Positions 1-11,000 of a stretch of 64,000 nucleotides of DNA are shown here, piece after piece. The notes under the pieces are model-generated. The model made no database searches and was not told the origin of the DNA. It saw nothing but the letters and a program-made list of their open reading frames with translations. The DNA is from Sorex araneus. Taxonomy: Eukaryota > Chordata > Mammalia > Eulipotyphla > Soricidae. The stretch covers positions 165,202,172 to 165,266,171 of the forward strand of contig NC_073305.1 of assembly GCF_027595985.1 (NCBI RefSeq), given 5' to 3'. Every line of letters begins with the position of its first letter. The stretch's first letter is position 1. A program made the position numbers and the translations under genes.

Positions 1-104
1 CATGCCTGGTGGGCTTGGAAGACCATATGGGATGCAGGGGATCAACTGACGCCAGTTGGCTGTGCATGGCGAACCCCTACCTGCTGTGCTGTGGCCCTTC
101 CCTG
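1..104 (-). mobile_element. SOR-type SINE, type I, cut by window edge
   Basis: Reverse-strand tRNA-like head of the shrew SINE: gaccatatgggatgc is followed by the degenerate B box and the ctgctgtgctgtggccc end. The A-rich tail lies beyond the window start. Confidence 0.75.
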
Positions 105-420
105 GGGTCAGTCTGCTCTGTGGGTGGATCGAGCACTGTCTTTGCACACCCTGCTTTCCTAGTGTGTGTGTGTGTGCACTCTGTTTTCTCTGGCTTTCTG
201 GGTGAGAACCGGACCCCTCCCTGGTTCCCCAACTGTCGTGAGAGGAGTCTGGAGGGGAGCGAGCCAGGTTTAGGTACCCTGCAGCACTCTCCCAGCCCTC
301 GGCTGTCCAGGGAGCAAGCCCAGGCCAGCTTTGCTGAAGAGACCATAGCAATGGGTGCAGGGGTGACCTTAAAGCCCTGAAAGAGGGGAGCTACTGTTTT
401 TCCCAACGCCAAAGAATTTC

Positions 421-598
421 TAAGGGCTGGGAGATGGCTCAAGGGGCGGAAGCCTATAATTTGCATAGTAGAGCCCAAGCTTGATCCCAAGCACAAGCAC
501 AGCATATGGTCCCCTGAATACTGCCTGGAGATACCACTGAGCACTGGTCCAAGAGCAGCCCCTAAACACTGTGGTCCCCAAAACAAAACAAATAAAAC
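421..598 (+). mobile_element. SOR-type SINE, old copy
   Basis: Diverged copy that still shows gggctgggagatggctca at the head, catatggtcccctga in the middle and an aaaacaaaacaaataaaac tail. Confidence 0.6.
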
Positions 599-651
599 AG
601 TTACTCAAAGTGTTTGGTTTTCATTGCACTTTCTGCCACCTGATTATTTTT

Positions 652-671
652 CTGTGTGTGTGTGTGTGTGT
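652..671. repeat. (TG)n microsatellite
   Basis: Uninterrupted run of about ten TG units. A shorter (GT)8 tract lies at about 163-178. Confidence 0.9.
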
Positions 672-734
672 AGAGGGAGGTGATTCCAAACAGTGTGCAG
701 AAGGCATGTGGGCCTCTTCCAGTGATTCTCAGCA

Positions 735-886
735 CAGAAGTTTTGGGGTTCAGTGCAAGGGCCCCACCAGAGATTACTTTGATGTTTGGGGCTGTCTCCA
801 GTGATGTCCCCAGGGAACAGGAGATGAACTAGGGTCAGCTGCATGCAGGTCATGTGCCTTAACCCCAATTCTATCTCCCTGGCCCT
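735..886 (-). mobile_element. SOR-type SINE, old copy
   Basis: Reverse copy ending in tatctccctggccc. The middle is diverged, with gtgcaagggccccacc in place of the usual central segment. Confidence 0.55.
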
Positions 887-1104
887 GCCATCTAGTTATA
901 TAAGAATAATTTGAATGATGATGCTCAAACCTCTAATCTGAGAGGGAACCATGAACACTTGAATGCTTCATAAGTGCTTAAAAGAGACAAGATACCCTCC
1001 CTTAAGACTCCGGCATCCTAACGGGAATTTAAAATGATAATATTAAAATGTGAATACATTTTACATTTTACATGAATACATTTAAAGTGATATTAAAATG
1101 AGAA

Positions 1105-1290
1105 TACAGAATTGAAGAGATCGTACAGGGGTTAAGGCACTTACTCTTGTGTAGCTGACCAAGGTTCAATCTCTGCTGCACTGCATGGTGCCCTGAGCAC
1201 TGCTCAAAGCTACCCCTGGACACAGAGCTGGGAGTAACCCCAACACTGGCAAGTGTGGCCCAAAGTAATCCCACAACCTCCAAAAGAGAT
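1105..1290 (+). mobile_element. SOR-type SINE, old copy
   Basis: Diverged forward copy: gatcgtacaggggttaaggc head, caaggttcaatctctg B box, gccctgagcactgct, then gtgtggcccaaagtaatcc. Confidence 0.6.
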
Positions 1291-1416
1291 GAGAACCAAG
1301 ATAACTTAGAACGTGTGGTTTCCTGACTAATTGGATCGTATTTTGGACAATATTATTTTGTTTTCTGGACTTAGAAATCGATTAGGTAAGAAACTAAAAA
1401 TTAAAAACTAGAAAGA

Positions 1417-1602
1417 GGGGGCTGGAGTGATAGCACAGCAGGTTTGCCTTGCACGCAGCTGACCCGGGTTCCATTCCCAGCATCCCATATGATCCCCTGA
1501 GCACTGCCAGGGGGTAATTCCTGAGTAAAGAGCCAGGAATAACCTCTGTGCATCACCAGGTATGACCCAAAAAGCAAAAAAACAAAAACAAAAACAAAAA
1601 CT
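1417..1602 (+). mobile_element. SOR-type SINE, type I, near full length
   Basis: Well preserved copy from gggctggagtgatagcacag to tatgacccaaaaagc plus an A-rich tail. A 15-base target-site duplication with one mismatch flanks it (aaaaactagaaagag at 1403-1417, aaaaactagagagag at 1596-1610). This supports target-primed insertion. Confidence 0.9.
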
Positions 1603-2310
1603 AGAGAGAGACCCACAAATAAATTGCGGAAGAGAAAGAGGGTAACACACCACAGAGATGCTTCCAGACCCCACACCAGGTTGTCTCGTTTAGGGCACCC
1701 CAGAGTGGGGTGGGTGAGTCCCTCCCCTGCCCCAACAGAGCCCCAGGAGCTGTAAACCTCCAGAACCCCATCGTCGCTATGCTCATGGTCAATCTCCACA
1801 GGCTTGCGGTGAGCCTCATTTATGAGTATGAATCTGCTGAAAAAAACTCAGGTATGTGGGTTTTGTGACTGAAATCTCCAGACTGTCGTGGAATCTGAAT
1901 TGGGTGACGTCCTCCCATCTCCCTGTTTCCTAGAGCCTGGTGGCAACAAACCGCCTCTGGTGCAATATATGGCCATGATCCAGAGACTCACAAATAAATC
2001 TTGGAAGAGAAAGAGAGCAACATACCACAGAGATGCCTCTGTACCCCAAAGTCATCATCTAGATAAAAACTTAACTCTAGCTGTATCACCCTATTTAGAA
2101 TTTCTGGGCTTTTTCGGATCATTTTTTTAGTGAATTATTCATTACAAGTAATGCAAAACAACTTATTTAGTATGTGCTTTTGTGGCAGGTTTGGATGGTG
2201 GTGGGAAAATTTGAAATAATGGCGGTGGAATGGTGGAATGGTGTCGGGATTGGTGTTGGAATATTAAATGTAATAAATTATTGTGAACAACTTTAAAAAA
2301 ATTAAAAACT
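1603..2310 (+). repeat. LINE-like interspersed repeat with two related blocks
   Basis: The block at about 1604-1670 (cacaaataaattgcggaaga, then caccacagagatgc) recurs at about 1985-2045. The stretch gtatgtgggttttgtgactg is shared with a copy near 37057. The end is a G-rich segment (ggtggaatggtgtcgg) followed by an A-rich tail near 2290-2310. Shared segments plus an A-rich 3' end fit a non-LTR retroelement. The exact family is not identified. Confidence 0.55.
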
Positions 2311-2311
2311 A

Positions 2312-2665
2312 GGTTAAGAGCTGGAGTGATAATGCACTATATGGTAGGTTGTTTGCCTGGCCAACCCTGGCACCCCGGATGGTCCCCTAGCCTTGCCAGG
2401 AGTGATTCTTTTTTTTTTTTCTTTTTGGGTCACACCCGACAATGCTCAGGGGTTACTCCTGGCTTTGCACTCAGGAATTACTCCTGGCGGTGCCCGGGGG
2501 CCCATACAAGATGCTGGGAATCCAACCCGGGTCAGCTGCCTGCAAGGCAAACGCCCTACCCGCTGTGCTATCTCTCCAGCCCCGCCAGGACTGATTCTTG
2601 AGTACAGAGCCAGAATAAGTCCTGATTACTGCTGAGAAAGACCAAAAACAAGCAACACACTAGGT
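2312..2665 (+). mobile_element. SOR-type SINE split by a second SINE
   Basis: The outer copy has its 5' half at 2312-2409 (gagctggagtgataatgcac) and resumes at 2584-2665 (gattcttgagtacagagcca). A reverse-strand SINE interrupts it. Confidence 0.8.
2410..2583 (-). mobile_element. SOR-type SINE nested inside another SINE
   Basis: Reverse copy from the T-rich tail through ctttttgggtcacacccg to ctatctctccagcccc. The target-site duplication is gccaggagtgattct (2395-2409) and gccaggactgattct (2584-2598), with one mismatch. Confidence 0.88.
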
Positions 2666-3189
2666 TAAAAGCATGTTTTCTTTCTACTGAACTTTTGTTG
2701 CCTTGTGTTTCAGAAGGATATTTTAACTAGGTGTCTCTATTTGGGGTGGGGGTGGGGGGTGTTGGCATCTTGCAGGACCAACCTCTGGAATTTTTATCAT
2801 GTTTTCTGCTGAAAAAATGTAACAAAAAGAGCAAAGGTTCTGAAGGAAATATTATTCTGACCAAACGTGACCCCAAGACAGCCCTCGGTGTATTTGTGGA
2901 GGTGAGTTACTGTGCATTCTGCTGGCGTGGCTTCCCTGCAGAGAATTCAAATTTCAGACGTAGTCATGAGAATCCTAACTGGAAAGAATTGAAGATTTTT
3001 GTCCCTTCGTGTTAGGGCTTCAGTTCCATGGTTCGGTAAAGAAAAGAGGTTTTGGAACTTCACGCTGTGAGAAATATTAAAACCTCTCGGAGTGGGAGGG
3101 GCACCATGGGGACTAGAGGAACAGTATTTAGGCCATGGGAATGAGCGGAATATTAGCATTTTGTCCTGAAATGAAGTCAGTGGAGGGCG

Positions 3190-3355
3190 GGAGAGGCAGT
3201 GCCGGGGCTGTCACTTGCCTTGCATCCTGCCAACCCCCCAGTTCCACTCTCTGGCTCCACATATGTCTCCTGAGCTTTCAGGGATCATTCTTGAGCCAAG
3301 AGTCAAGAACTGCTCTAAACACCATCACACACATGCAAACACTTCCCCACCAAAG
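3190..3355 (+). mobile_element. SOR-type SINE, old copy
   Basis: Degenerate copy: cttgccttgcatcctgccaa, cacatatgtctcctgagc, then an A/C-rich end. Confidence 0.45.
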
Positions 3356-3469
3356 GCTAATTCAGTGGAAGGGAAGAGAGAAAGAGGGGTGCAGAAAGAC
3401 AAGAGAAGGGAGGGGAAGAAGGAAGAAGAAAAAGGACACAGCAATTTTTTTTTTCCAACTGAAAATGGT

Positions 3470-3805
3470 CTTTTCAAATAATTTTAATTTTAGTCACCAG
3501 GAATTACAGAGTTACAAATTTATTCATTAATACATTTCAGGCATGCAGTATTTCAATACCAATCCCTTCACCAATGTCCCCAGTTTTCCCCCCTTACCCC
3601 CCAGCCTGCCTCTGTGACAGGCACATTGCCCCTCCCCCTGTGGCCTAGTGAACCCTTTCCTAATTTAGCCCGCTACCCTTGCCCCAGTGCCAAACTTCCT
3701 ACTGAAGACCAGTTCTCTTGCTTCCTTTCTATTGCCTTTGGGGCTTTGCTATTCCCTTACAAATTTACTTTATATCCGACATATGAGAGAGATCATTCTA
3801 AACAC
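3470..3805 (-). mobile_element. L1-like 3' end, antisense
   Basis: A T-rich start is followed by caataccaatcccttcacca, the C-rich tail block and actgaagaccagttctc, then catatgagagagatcattct. This resembles the mammalian L1 3' region read backwards. It is truncated, with no open frame. Confidence 0.65.
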
Positions 3806-4435
3806 AGCAATTTTTCCAAAACAAGCAAAAATAAATAAATAAATAAATAACTCAGTGGTATATAAGCTGATGAGGCAGAAGGAGTTCGGGTTCTCTGGAG
3901 AAATGAAACGAATAAACCGTGCCTTTAGAGGAAGGAGATGTGTCCTTAAGGACTTGCCTCATGCAGTTGTGGAGGCGGATGGGGCCAAAGAGCTGGCTGG
4001 GATGACTCAGCATCCTGGAGATCTGGGAGACAGTGGTACAGTGCTCACCTCAAGGTTAACCAGTTCAGAACCAAAGGCGAGAGAAAGCCAATGTTCAGTT
4101 TGAGGTCTGACAAGCAAGAGGGGTTCTCTCTTACCTGTGGGGAGGGCAGCCTTTTTGTCCTACTCTGATCATTAGCTGATTAGAAGAGGCTCATCTATGG
4201 GGGGGAGGGGGGGAGTTGCAGTCTGCCTTACTCTATCTACCACTCTGCATGCTAATGTCATTCCCAAACCCACACAGATACACCTAGAATAATGCTTGAC
4301 CTGCTCTCTGGCCAGTCTGTGGGCCCAGCCAAGTTGACATTTTAAATGAGCCTCCGCTATCTGCCATTCAGAGGTGAAATTCCCAAGTTCTCAGCTTATT
4401 TTCTTTCCATACAGACAAGTAGGCTAATTAGCTTA

Positions 4436-4712
4436 GTTCTGCCTCTGGGAGAACCTGGCAAGCTACCGAGAGTTTCCTGCCCGCATGAAAGAGCCTGGCA
4501 AGCTCCCCGTGGTGTATTCACATGCCAAAACCAGTAACAATGACGGGTCTCATTCCCCTGACCCTGAAGAGCCTCTAATGCAACACTGTTGGGAAGGACG
4601 AGTAAAGAGAGGCTGCTAAAGTCTCAGGGCTAGGATGAATGGAGATGTTACTGGGCCCGCTTAAGCAAATCGTTGATCAACGGGATGACAGTGATACAGT
4701 GTGGTACAGACA
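4436..4712 (+). mobile_element. SOR-type SINE, type II, long variant, 5' truncated
   Basis: It carries the type II body (gagcctggcaagctccccgt, gtgatacagtg end). Between cagtaac (4532-4538) and gttactg (4647-4653) it has 108 nt where other copies have about 21 nt. The tRNA-like head is missing. See the findings for the significance of this variant. Confidence 0.75.
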
Positions 4713-5145
4713 ACTAGTCATGTATGTGGCACCATGCCAGTCCTTGGAATAGATGAAAAATAAGACACAGCCCCGACCTTTGAGGGGGGTGACACCTACA
4801 CATAAACAAATGACACATCATAATGGAGGCCACAGAGAGGACGGGACCCATAGTAGGGGTTCTGTCTACACCCTCTTTCCCTTTGCAGACACCTTCTGCC
4901 TTATATGGCAGCCAGAATCTCTGAGATTCTGGGGTGGTATTTTCCCCCAAATAGTGGATATCATCTTCATTTATCTTTCAGCCTTTGAACAAAAACTGAA
5001 GAATATTACCCAGATTTTAGTACTCCTTAATTCACTACATGTTCAGCATGGAATCTCACCACTTAGCCTCAGAGTCTTCCAAAGTCTTCAAATGTCTGCG
5101 TCACTTCTAACCTCTTAGAAACCTTATTAAAGTTCTACCCACCTG

Positions 5146-5345
5146 AGTTATTATTATTTTATTATTATTATTATTATTTTGCTTTTTGGGTCACACCCAG
5201 AGAATCACAGGGGTTACTCCTGGCTTCGCACTCAGGAATTACTCCTGGCAGTGCTCAGGGGACCATATGGGATGTTGGGGATCGGACCCGGGTCGGCTGC
5301 ATGCAAGGCAAATGCCCTACCCACTGTGCTATCACTCCAGCTCCC
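5146..5345 (-). mobile_element. SOR-type SINE, type I, with (TTA)n tail
   Basis: A ttattattatt microsatellite at 5146-5178, probably grown from the tail, leads into ctttttgggtcacacccaga and ends at ctatcactccagctccc. Confidence 0.85.
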
Positions 5346-6089
5346 ACCTGAGTTCTTAAGGGTGAAGCTGTCTCCCAATTCTGAACACTCTGGACATACA
5401 GACCTCAGAGCATCTCTTGGGAGTCAGAATACCAAGAACGCAATAAGAACAAAATCACTGGTATTTCCCTCTCTGAAGTATAATTTTGTACTTCAAAGAC
5501 TGTGCTATTGGAAAAAAATCTGGAATCTTTGACACCTAAAAGAATGATCGCTCAGAGAATTTCCTCTGAAAGTCATGTTCATTTTTTCTTCTGCCAAGTA
5601 AACTCCCACATGGAATGAAGTCAGCCTGACCTGTTCAGTAGCTAAATCTCCGTACTGATGTAACGCTGACAATTTGGACTTAAAATTTCCTTATTCTCGG
5701 AGGTCAAATCCACTTATTTTCCATCATCAGCCTGTAGTTAAATTACAGAATTATGGAATGCCTTAATGCCTAGGAATTTCATTGATATTTTTCTTTTGGA
5801 TATAATTGGAAAATATATGTGTTAGATTCTGATTTGGTTTTCTACTATTTAACACTTCAGAGTAGGTACACAAGCCTTCATAAGAAAGGCAAAGACACCC
5901 GGGGGAAAGAAAATCACGGCTGGAACCTAGGTCCTGAATTAGGAAAAATTAGAAAAGTTCATTACTGCTTGATTGAAAATAAAGCATGCTTCAGAAGACC
6001 AACAGCCAAGGCCCCTCTGCTCCTAAAGAAAGGGAACTGCCCAGAACTTAGTTTCTATGCCACAGTGGAGTTCCTAGGAAGCGGGAGAG

Positions 6090-6256
6090 TTTTTTTTTCT
6101 TTATTTTTTGGTTTGGGGATCACCCCTGGCTGCACTCAGGGGTCACTCCTGGCTTTGCCTTCAGGGATCACTATTGACGGTGCTTGGGCATATGTGGTAC
6201 CAGGATCTAGCCAGGGTCAGTTGCGTGCAAGGCAAGCACCTATGCTGTCTCTCCAA
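6090..6256 (-). mobile_element. SOR-type SINE, older copy
   Basis: Reverse copy with tggggatcacccctggctgc, tggctttgccttcaggga and ctgtctctccaag. Confidence 0.7.
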
Positions 6257-6654
6257 GATTTATGTTTAGTTTAATGGAAACTAAACATAAATGGGCTGTT
6301 CAAGTGTATAATTCATTGTGTCTAGAGATCTCTGTGGTTGGGATGGTAGGTCCACAGTCTCTCAGTTTCCTGTGGGCATGGAGAGCCCATAGTCAGCCTC
6401 CCAGTAACTGTCGACACTTAATCCTCAGGAAAGAAATGGCAGAAAAGATCATCCTCAAGGGACAAGTGTCAGCAAAAGTGATCAAAATTTTGAGGAGCTG
6501 GTTGAGTTGGTAAGTCAGTTACTACTGAAGGACTTATGTTTGTTTTGCTTCTGGCCATAAACTCTGTTTTGGTTAACTTTTCTTAATCCTTGAAGCTTGC
6601 CTTTAGGTGGAAACACAAACCACCATAGTATATTATCGAGTTTAGTTGAGAGAT

Positions 6655-6838
6655 TTTTAAATTTTGGGACAGGGATTTTAAGTCACACCCAGTGGTGCTC
6701 AGGGCTTACTCCTGGCTCTGTGCTCAGGAATCACCCTGGCAGTGCTCCGGGAGCCATATTTGTTCCTGGGGATTGCACCAGGATTGGCTATGTGTGAGGC
6801 AAGCACTTTAATCCCTTGTGCTGTCACTTCGGCCTGAG
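6655..6838 (-). mobile_element. SOR-type SINE, older copy
   Basis: Reverse copy: agtcacacccagtggtgctc, gctctgtgctcaggaatcac, ttgtgctgtcacttcggcct. Confidence 0.7.
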
Positions 6839-7439
6839 ATTTGTATGTATTTATTTATTTTGAGATTTTGGTTTTTGAATGAGGCCTGGACTGAAGTGAA
6901 GCAGAACCAAGAGGCTGGAGGGATATTGTCCAGGAGGGGCAAAAGCTGCTCCCTGCTGCTTGGGCATTTTCCCAGATAGTTTTGAAATAATGGCACAGTG
7001 GTGCACCATTTCCCATGGATCTTCCCATTCATAGTCTGATTTTAATCAGTGACTGTGAGGGCTGGTGCTTGGAGCCGTGACTATGAGAGCATCTTATCAG
7101 ACACTTGGTTTTATGACCTGACGGGTCATAAGACAACAATGAAAGACTTGACAGCTTTATATCAAAATGATTATAAATCATCAATATTTAAAAAGGAAAA
7201 TAATATACATATATATATAAAACACACACATTATATGGGTTGCGAGGTAGCTGTCAACTTATATCTGGATGCAGATATATTTTTCATTTTTTTAATTATT
7301 TTTATATTTCACTGTGCCAGAGCTTCACATCGATCTACTGTTGGGTTACATTATTGACTGCAGATTATTTTAATTTTAATGCTAAGTGTAAATAGACTTT
7401 GCCTATAGACTGTATTTGAAAGATAACATTTCAGATATC

Positions 7440-7500
7440 AATGGCAAAGCATCACCTTCCATGCATGTGACCAGGGTTTGATTCCCTTGGCACCAGAAAA
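7440..7500 (+). mobile_element. SOR-like SINE fragment
   Basis: Short head fragment with ccatgcatgtgaccagggtt followed by gattcccttggcacc. It abuts the type II SINE to its right. Confidence 0.4.
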
Positions 7501-7755
7501 ACACTGTAGCACTGTAGCACTGTCATCTTGTTGTTCATCGATTTGCTCAAGCAGGCACCAGTAACGTCTCCATTGTGAAACTTGTTGTTACTGTTTTTGG
7601 CATATCAAATACGCCACGGGTAGCTTGCCAGGCTCTGCGTGGGAGCCGGATACTCTCGATAGCTTGCCAGGCTCTCTGAGAGGGATGGAGGAATCGAACC
7701 CAGGTCGACCACGTGCAAGGTAAACGCTCTACCCGCTGTGCTATCGCTCCAGGAA
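7501..7755 (-). mobile_element. SOR-type SINE, type II
   Basis: Full reverse copy: cactgtagcactgtagcact tail, ccagtaacgtctccattg, the duplicated tagcttgccaggctct motif, and the tRNA-like head ending ctgtgctatcgctccag. It lies about 113 bp before an ECT2L exon acceptor. Confidence 0.88.
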
Positions 7756-7868
7756 AACAAACACACAAAAATCTCCACGAGCATCTCCCCAGCTTCCTGG
7801 CTTGGTGATGCGCTGGTGGCAGTGGGCTTTCCCTGGCAGACCCTGAGGTCCCAAGTGCTCTTCTGCAG

Positions 7869-8083
7869 GAGAGGAAGCTGCAGATGGACGCGGCCGTCAA
7901 GCGGACGAGAGTGGCCCAAGAGCTCCTGGAGAGCGAGAGGAAGTACGTGCAGACGCTGGAGGTGGTGAGAGCCGTGTATGTGGTGCCGCTGCGAGCAGCG
8001 CTGTCGTCCAACAGAGCCATCCTGAGCGCCGCCAACATCCAGATCATCTTCTCCGACATTCTGCGCATCTTAAGTCTCAACAG
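7869..8083 (+). CDS. ECT2L: ECT2L exon, start of DH (RhoGEF) domain
   Basis: 215 nt between a ctcttctgcag acceptor and a gtgcgc donor, starting in phase 0 with GAGAGGAAG and ending with two bases (AG) of a split Arg codon. It encodes the first DH helix, [14 protein letters not shown], which is conserved region 1 in Dbl proteins and contacts the GTPase. [12 protein letters not shown] and [14 protein letters not shown] follow. It is GC-rich compared with its flanks, as expected for an exon in this setting. Confidence 0.95.
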
Positions 8084-11000
8084 GTGCGCCCCCGCCGCGG
8101 GTGAGGTGGAAGTGGTCCAGCCGTGGGGGGGAGGAAGCCACGGGTGCCCGTCTGTCCAGAGGCTGTTCAGAGGCTCAGGCACTGCTGTCCACGCTGCAAA
8201 GCCTGGTGACGTCATGCAGAGCGTGTTCTTCGCCCTGTTGATTCTCAGTTCAAACTCCAGGCCCTACCTAAGACGGGAGCTCAGGGGATTCTGTGTCTCT
8301 CATTGCAGAGGACAATGAGAAGGAGCCGTATGTGAGAACTTAAAAACAAAACAAAAAAAAAATGTGTGGCCTCCCAAACACTGGCACAAGGAACCACTTC
8401 AGGTGATACTTGTCTGGTCTGAATGGCCCAATGGGGTGATGGACTGACTGTGCTCAGGCCCTGTGATTCGGGGGAATCAGGGCTATACCCACGGTGCAGG
8501 GTTTCCGGCTAAGCATGCATCTGGGTTCAAACTCAGGGTCTTACACATGCAAGACAAAATCCCTGGCCTCCTTTGATGTGTTTCATGTTGTTGTTGTTTG
8601 TTAGTTTGGGGGTTCCGTGCTGAGGTGTCTGTCACTTCACTCCACATCTGAGGAATGCGCTCATCCTTTGATTTCCCTCCCCTTGGCCCACTGGCATCAT
8701 CTATCTTCTTTTTAAAATGTCATTTGAGGCACCTTTACATTACATTCGTAAGAAGGTTTGTACAAACAGTGCTCCAACCCCACACCATCCACCACTGTCC
8801 CAGCGTTATCTCCCCTGATCCCGGGGAAGCTGGGTTTTGCAGGCTAGTTTCTTGTGTTCCCTTAGCTGAGCAGGGGGAAAGGAGCTGACATATAGTCTCA
8901 TATATATATAGTCTTAATACGATGTTTAGGCAACTTGGCTTAGGGTTTGTTACGTTTTCCCGCTTGCGACCCTTTTTATTGCCCAAGAAATTTTTATGCA
9001 ACTCTGGACACGTGAAATAAGAATACAAACCAAACACTTGCTATAATAAACCCAATATTTATTTTAAAGCAAAATTTTCTAAACTCTCCTCACTATCTCC
9101 CACCCCCCTCCACCCTTCAGTTGCATGGCCCCATAGCAGGTTGTGATACACAGTGTAAGAAGTTAGGACTGGAGCGGTAGTACAGAAGGTAGGGCGTTTG
9201 CCTTGCATGTGGCCTACCCGGTTCAATCCCCAACATCCCATATGGTCCTCCAAGCACCGCCAGGAGTAATTCCTGAGTGCAGAGCCAGGAGTAACCTCTG
9301 AGCATCTCTGGGTGTGACCCAAAAAGCAAAAAAAAAAAAGTTAGGGCTGAGGGCCAGAGAGCTAGTACACGGGATAGTGCTCTTGCTTTGCATGTGACCA
9401 ACCCAGATTTGATCCCTGGCACTCTATATGCTCCCCTGAGCACTTCCAGGAGTAATTCCTAAGTGCAGAGCCAGGAGTAACCCCTGAGAATTGCTGGGTG
9501 TGGCCCCCAAACAAAACAAAACAAAACAGTTCAGGTTTCAAGAACCCCAGGTGAAGGACCAACAGAGTAATTCTGTTCCAAGTCTCCGACAGCTGACAGA
9601 GAAAAGTGACACTTTGTACTAGTGACAGAGTAGAACAAATAGAACTTGTGCTTCCTGCCAGCTGGAGCAAGTCTCCGACCCTCCTTGCTCATCCGCTAGC
9701 GCCTACAGAGTGAAGGGTCGAACTGGGCCTCTTTCTGTTTCCCTGGCCTTGGGGTGGGGCATTGATTCAGGAGGAAATGACCCCGCGAGCGTCAGTGTAC
9801 TCAGCTCCGGGTGAGAACGGAGGCCTTTCCGCAGAGGACCATGAGAAGCTTTCGCCCGCTTTGCTGGCTGTGTGGGAGAAGCCACAGGGGGCTCTGAGGA
9901 ATTAAACTGAACAGGTGGGGATGCACCCACACAGCCTGCTGTCTCCCTCCCGGCTCCTCTCCTGTCAGATCTGCTGGCCTCTGTGGTCACGACACACAAC
10001 TGACAAAGACCTTGAGGTAAAGGACTAGGTTGGCCTTCAGGATGAGCACTAATGACAGTGCATCAATTTATTTATTTATTTATTTATTTTGGTTCTTGGG
10101 CCAAACACAACAGTGCTCAGGACTTACTCCTGGCTTTTTTGCTCGGGAGACTATATGTCTGGCTGGCTAGAACCCAGGTCAGTCACATACAAGACAAGTA
10201 CCCTACCTGTTGTATAGTATTATTCCGATCCCACTTCTATTTTTCAAGTTTGTGCATTCTCTTGGCTGGTCATCCACAGTCATGTTTTTCTTTTATTGCA
10301 GGCAGTTCTTAGATCACCTCAGAGACAGACTACAGGCCTGGAGCCCAGCTCACTGCCTGGGAGAAATTATCTTGAAGTTTGGGAGGCAGCTGAACATATA
10401 TACCAATTTCTTCAACAATTACCCTGTTGTTCTGAAAACGATTGAGAAGGTAAAGGATCGACCAACTCCCTACGCATATTTTAGACCTGTTGAGCTTGAA
10501 AGAAGGCTTGGTGTGTAGCCCGGAGGGCTAGAATGAATAGGAGAGACTCTTTCCCTTCTCTCCCCTTACAGAGCGAGCTCTTTGTCGACGGGAACTGTGG
10601 TTTATAAAATTTCTATCATAAGCACAGTGCTTGACAGAGAGCAGGGCCTAAGAACCCACTGTTGACTGAACTAGTTCTCACACAAAGGGCCAGACTTTCA
10701 TCTGCCCCATCGCCCTTGATTCGGCTACAGGAAACAGCTCAGTTAGGAAGATGTAAGTGTGAACACGGAATCCCCTCTGCCGACCTCATCCCGGGTGACC
10801 TCGACAAGCCTGGCTCGCTGAGGGAGAAGAGGAGCTGGTCACCCCTGTGTCTTAGAACAAGGACGCCCAACTTGTGGATTATGAAGGGAATTTTGCAGTC
10901 ATTGAGGAATCCCTTAGGCCTTTTTGCCTGTGTGTCTTAGGCCACAGCAGGAATGTTTAGCTCCCGCCTGCCTCGGGCGCTCATGTTGGGCTCTCTCCGA

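Larger units (their letters stand above)
1..7868 (+). other. ECT2L: ECT2L intron (upstream part, incomplete)
   Basis: This is the stretch upstream of the first recognised ECT2L exon. I found no reading frame bounded by splice sites that resembles ECT2L, so I read it as one intron or part of one. It is largely repeats, listed separately. Unassigned stretches are about 105-420, 890-1100, 2660-3190, 3855-4435, 5346-6090, 6257-6655 and 6839-7440. They are A/T-rich or mixed sequence in which I see no gene. An ECT2L exon diverged from what I remember could still be hidden here. Confidence 0.6.

Noticed and set aside
1888-2130. 80-residue + strand frame that could be an upstream ECT2L exon
   Set aside because: The sequence recurs at 1604-1670 and in the L1-like copy near 36820-37080, so it is repeat-derived. 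No suitable splice phase.
7501-7868. Type II SINE about 113 bp before an ECT2L exon as a source of the splice acceptor
   Set aside because: The acceptor (ctcttctgcag) lies in unique sequence beyond the SINE, and the exon is conserved in the family. Proximity alone is weak evidence.
7547-8215. 222-residue open frame on the - strand
   Set aside because: It is the antisense of a type II SINE joined to the antisense of a GC-rich ECT2L coding exon. It has no independent support.
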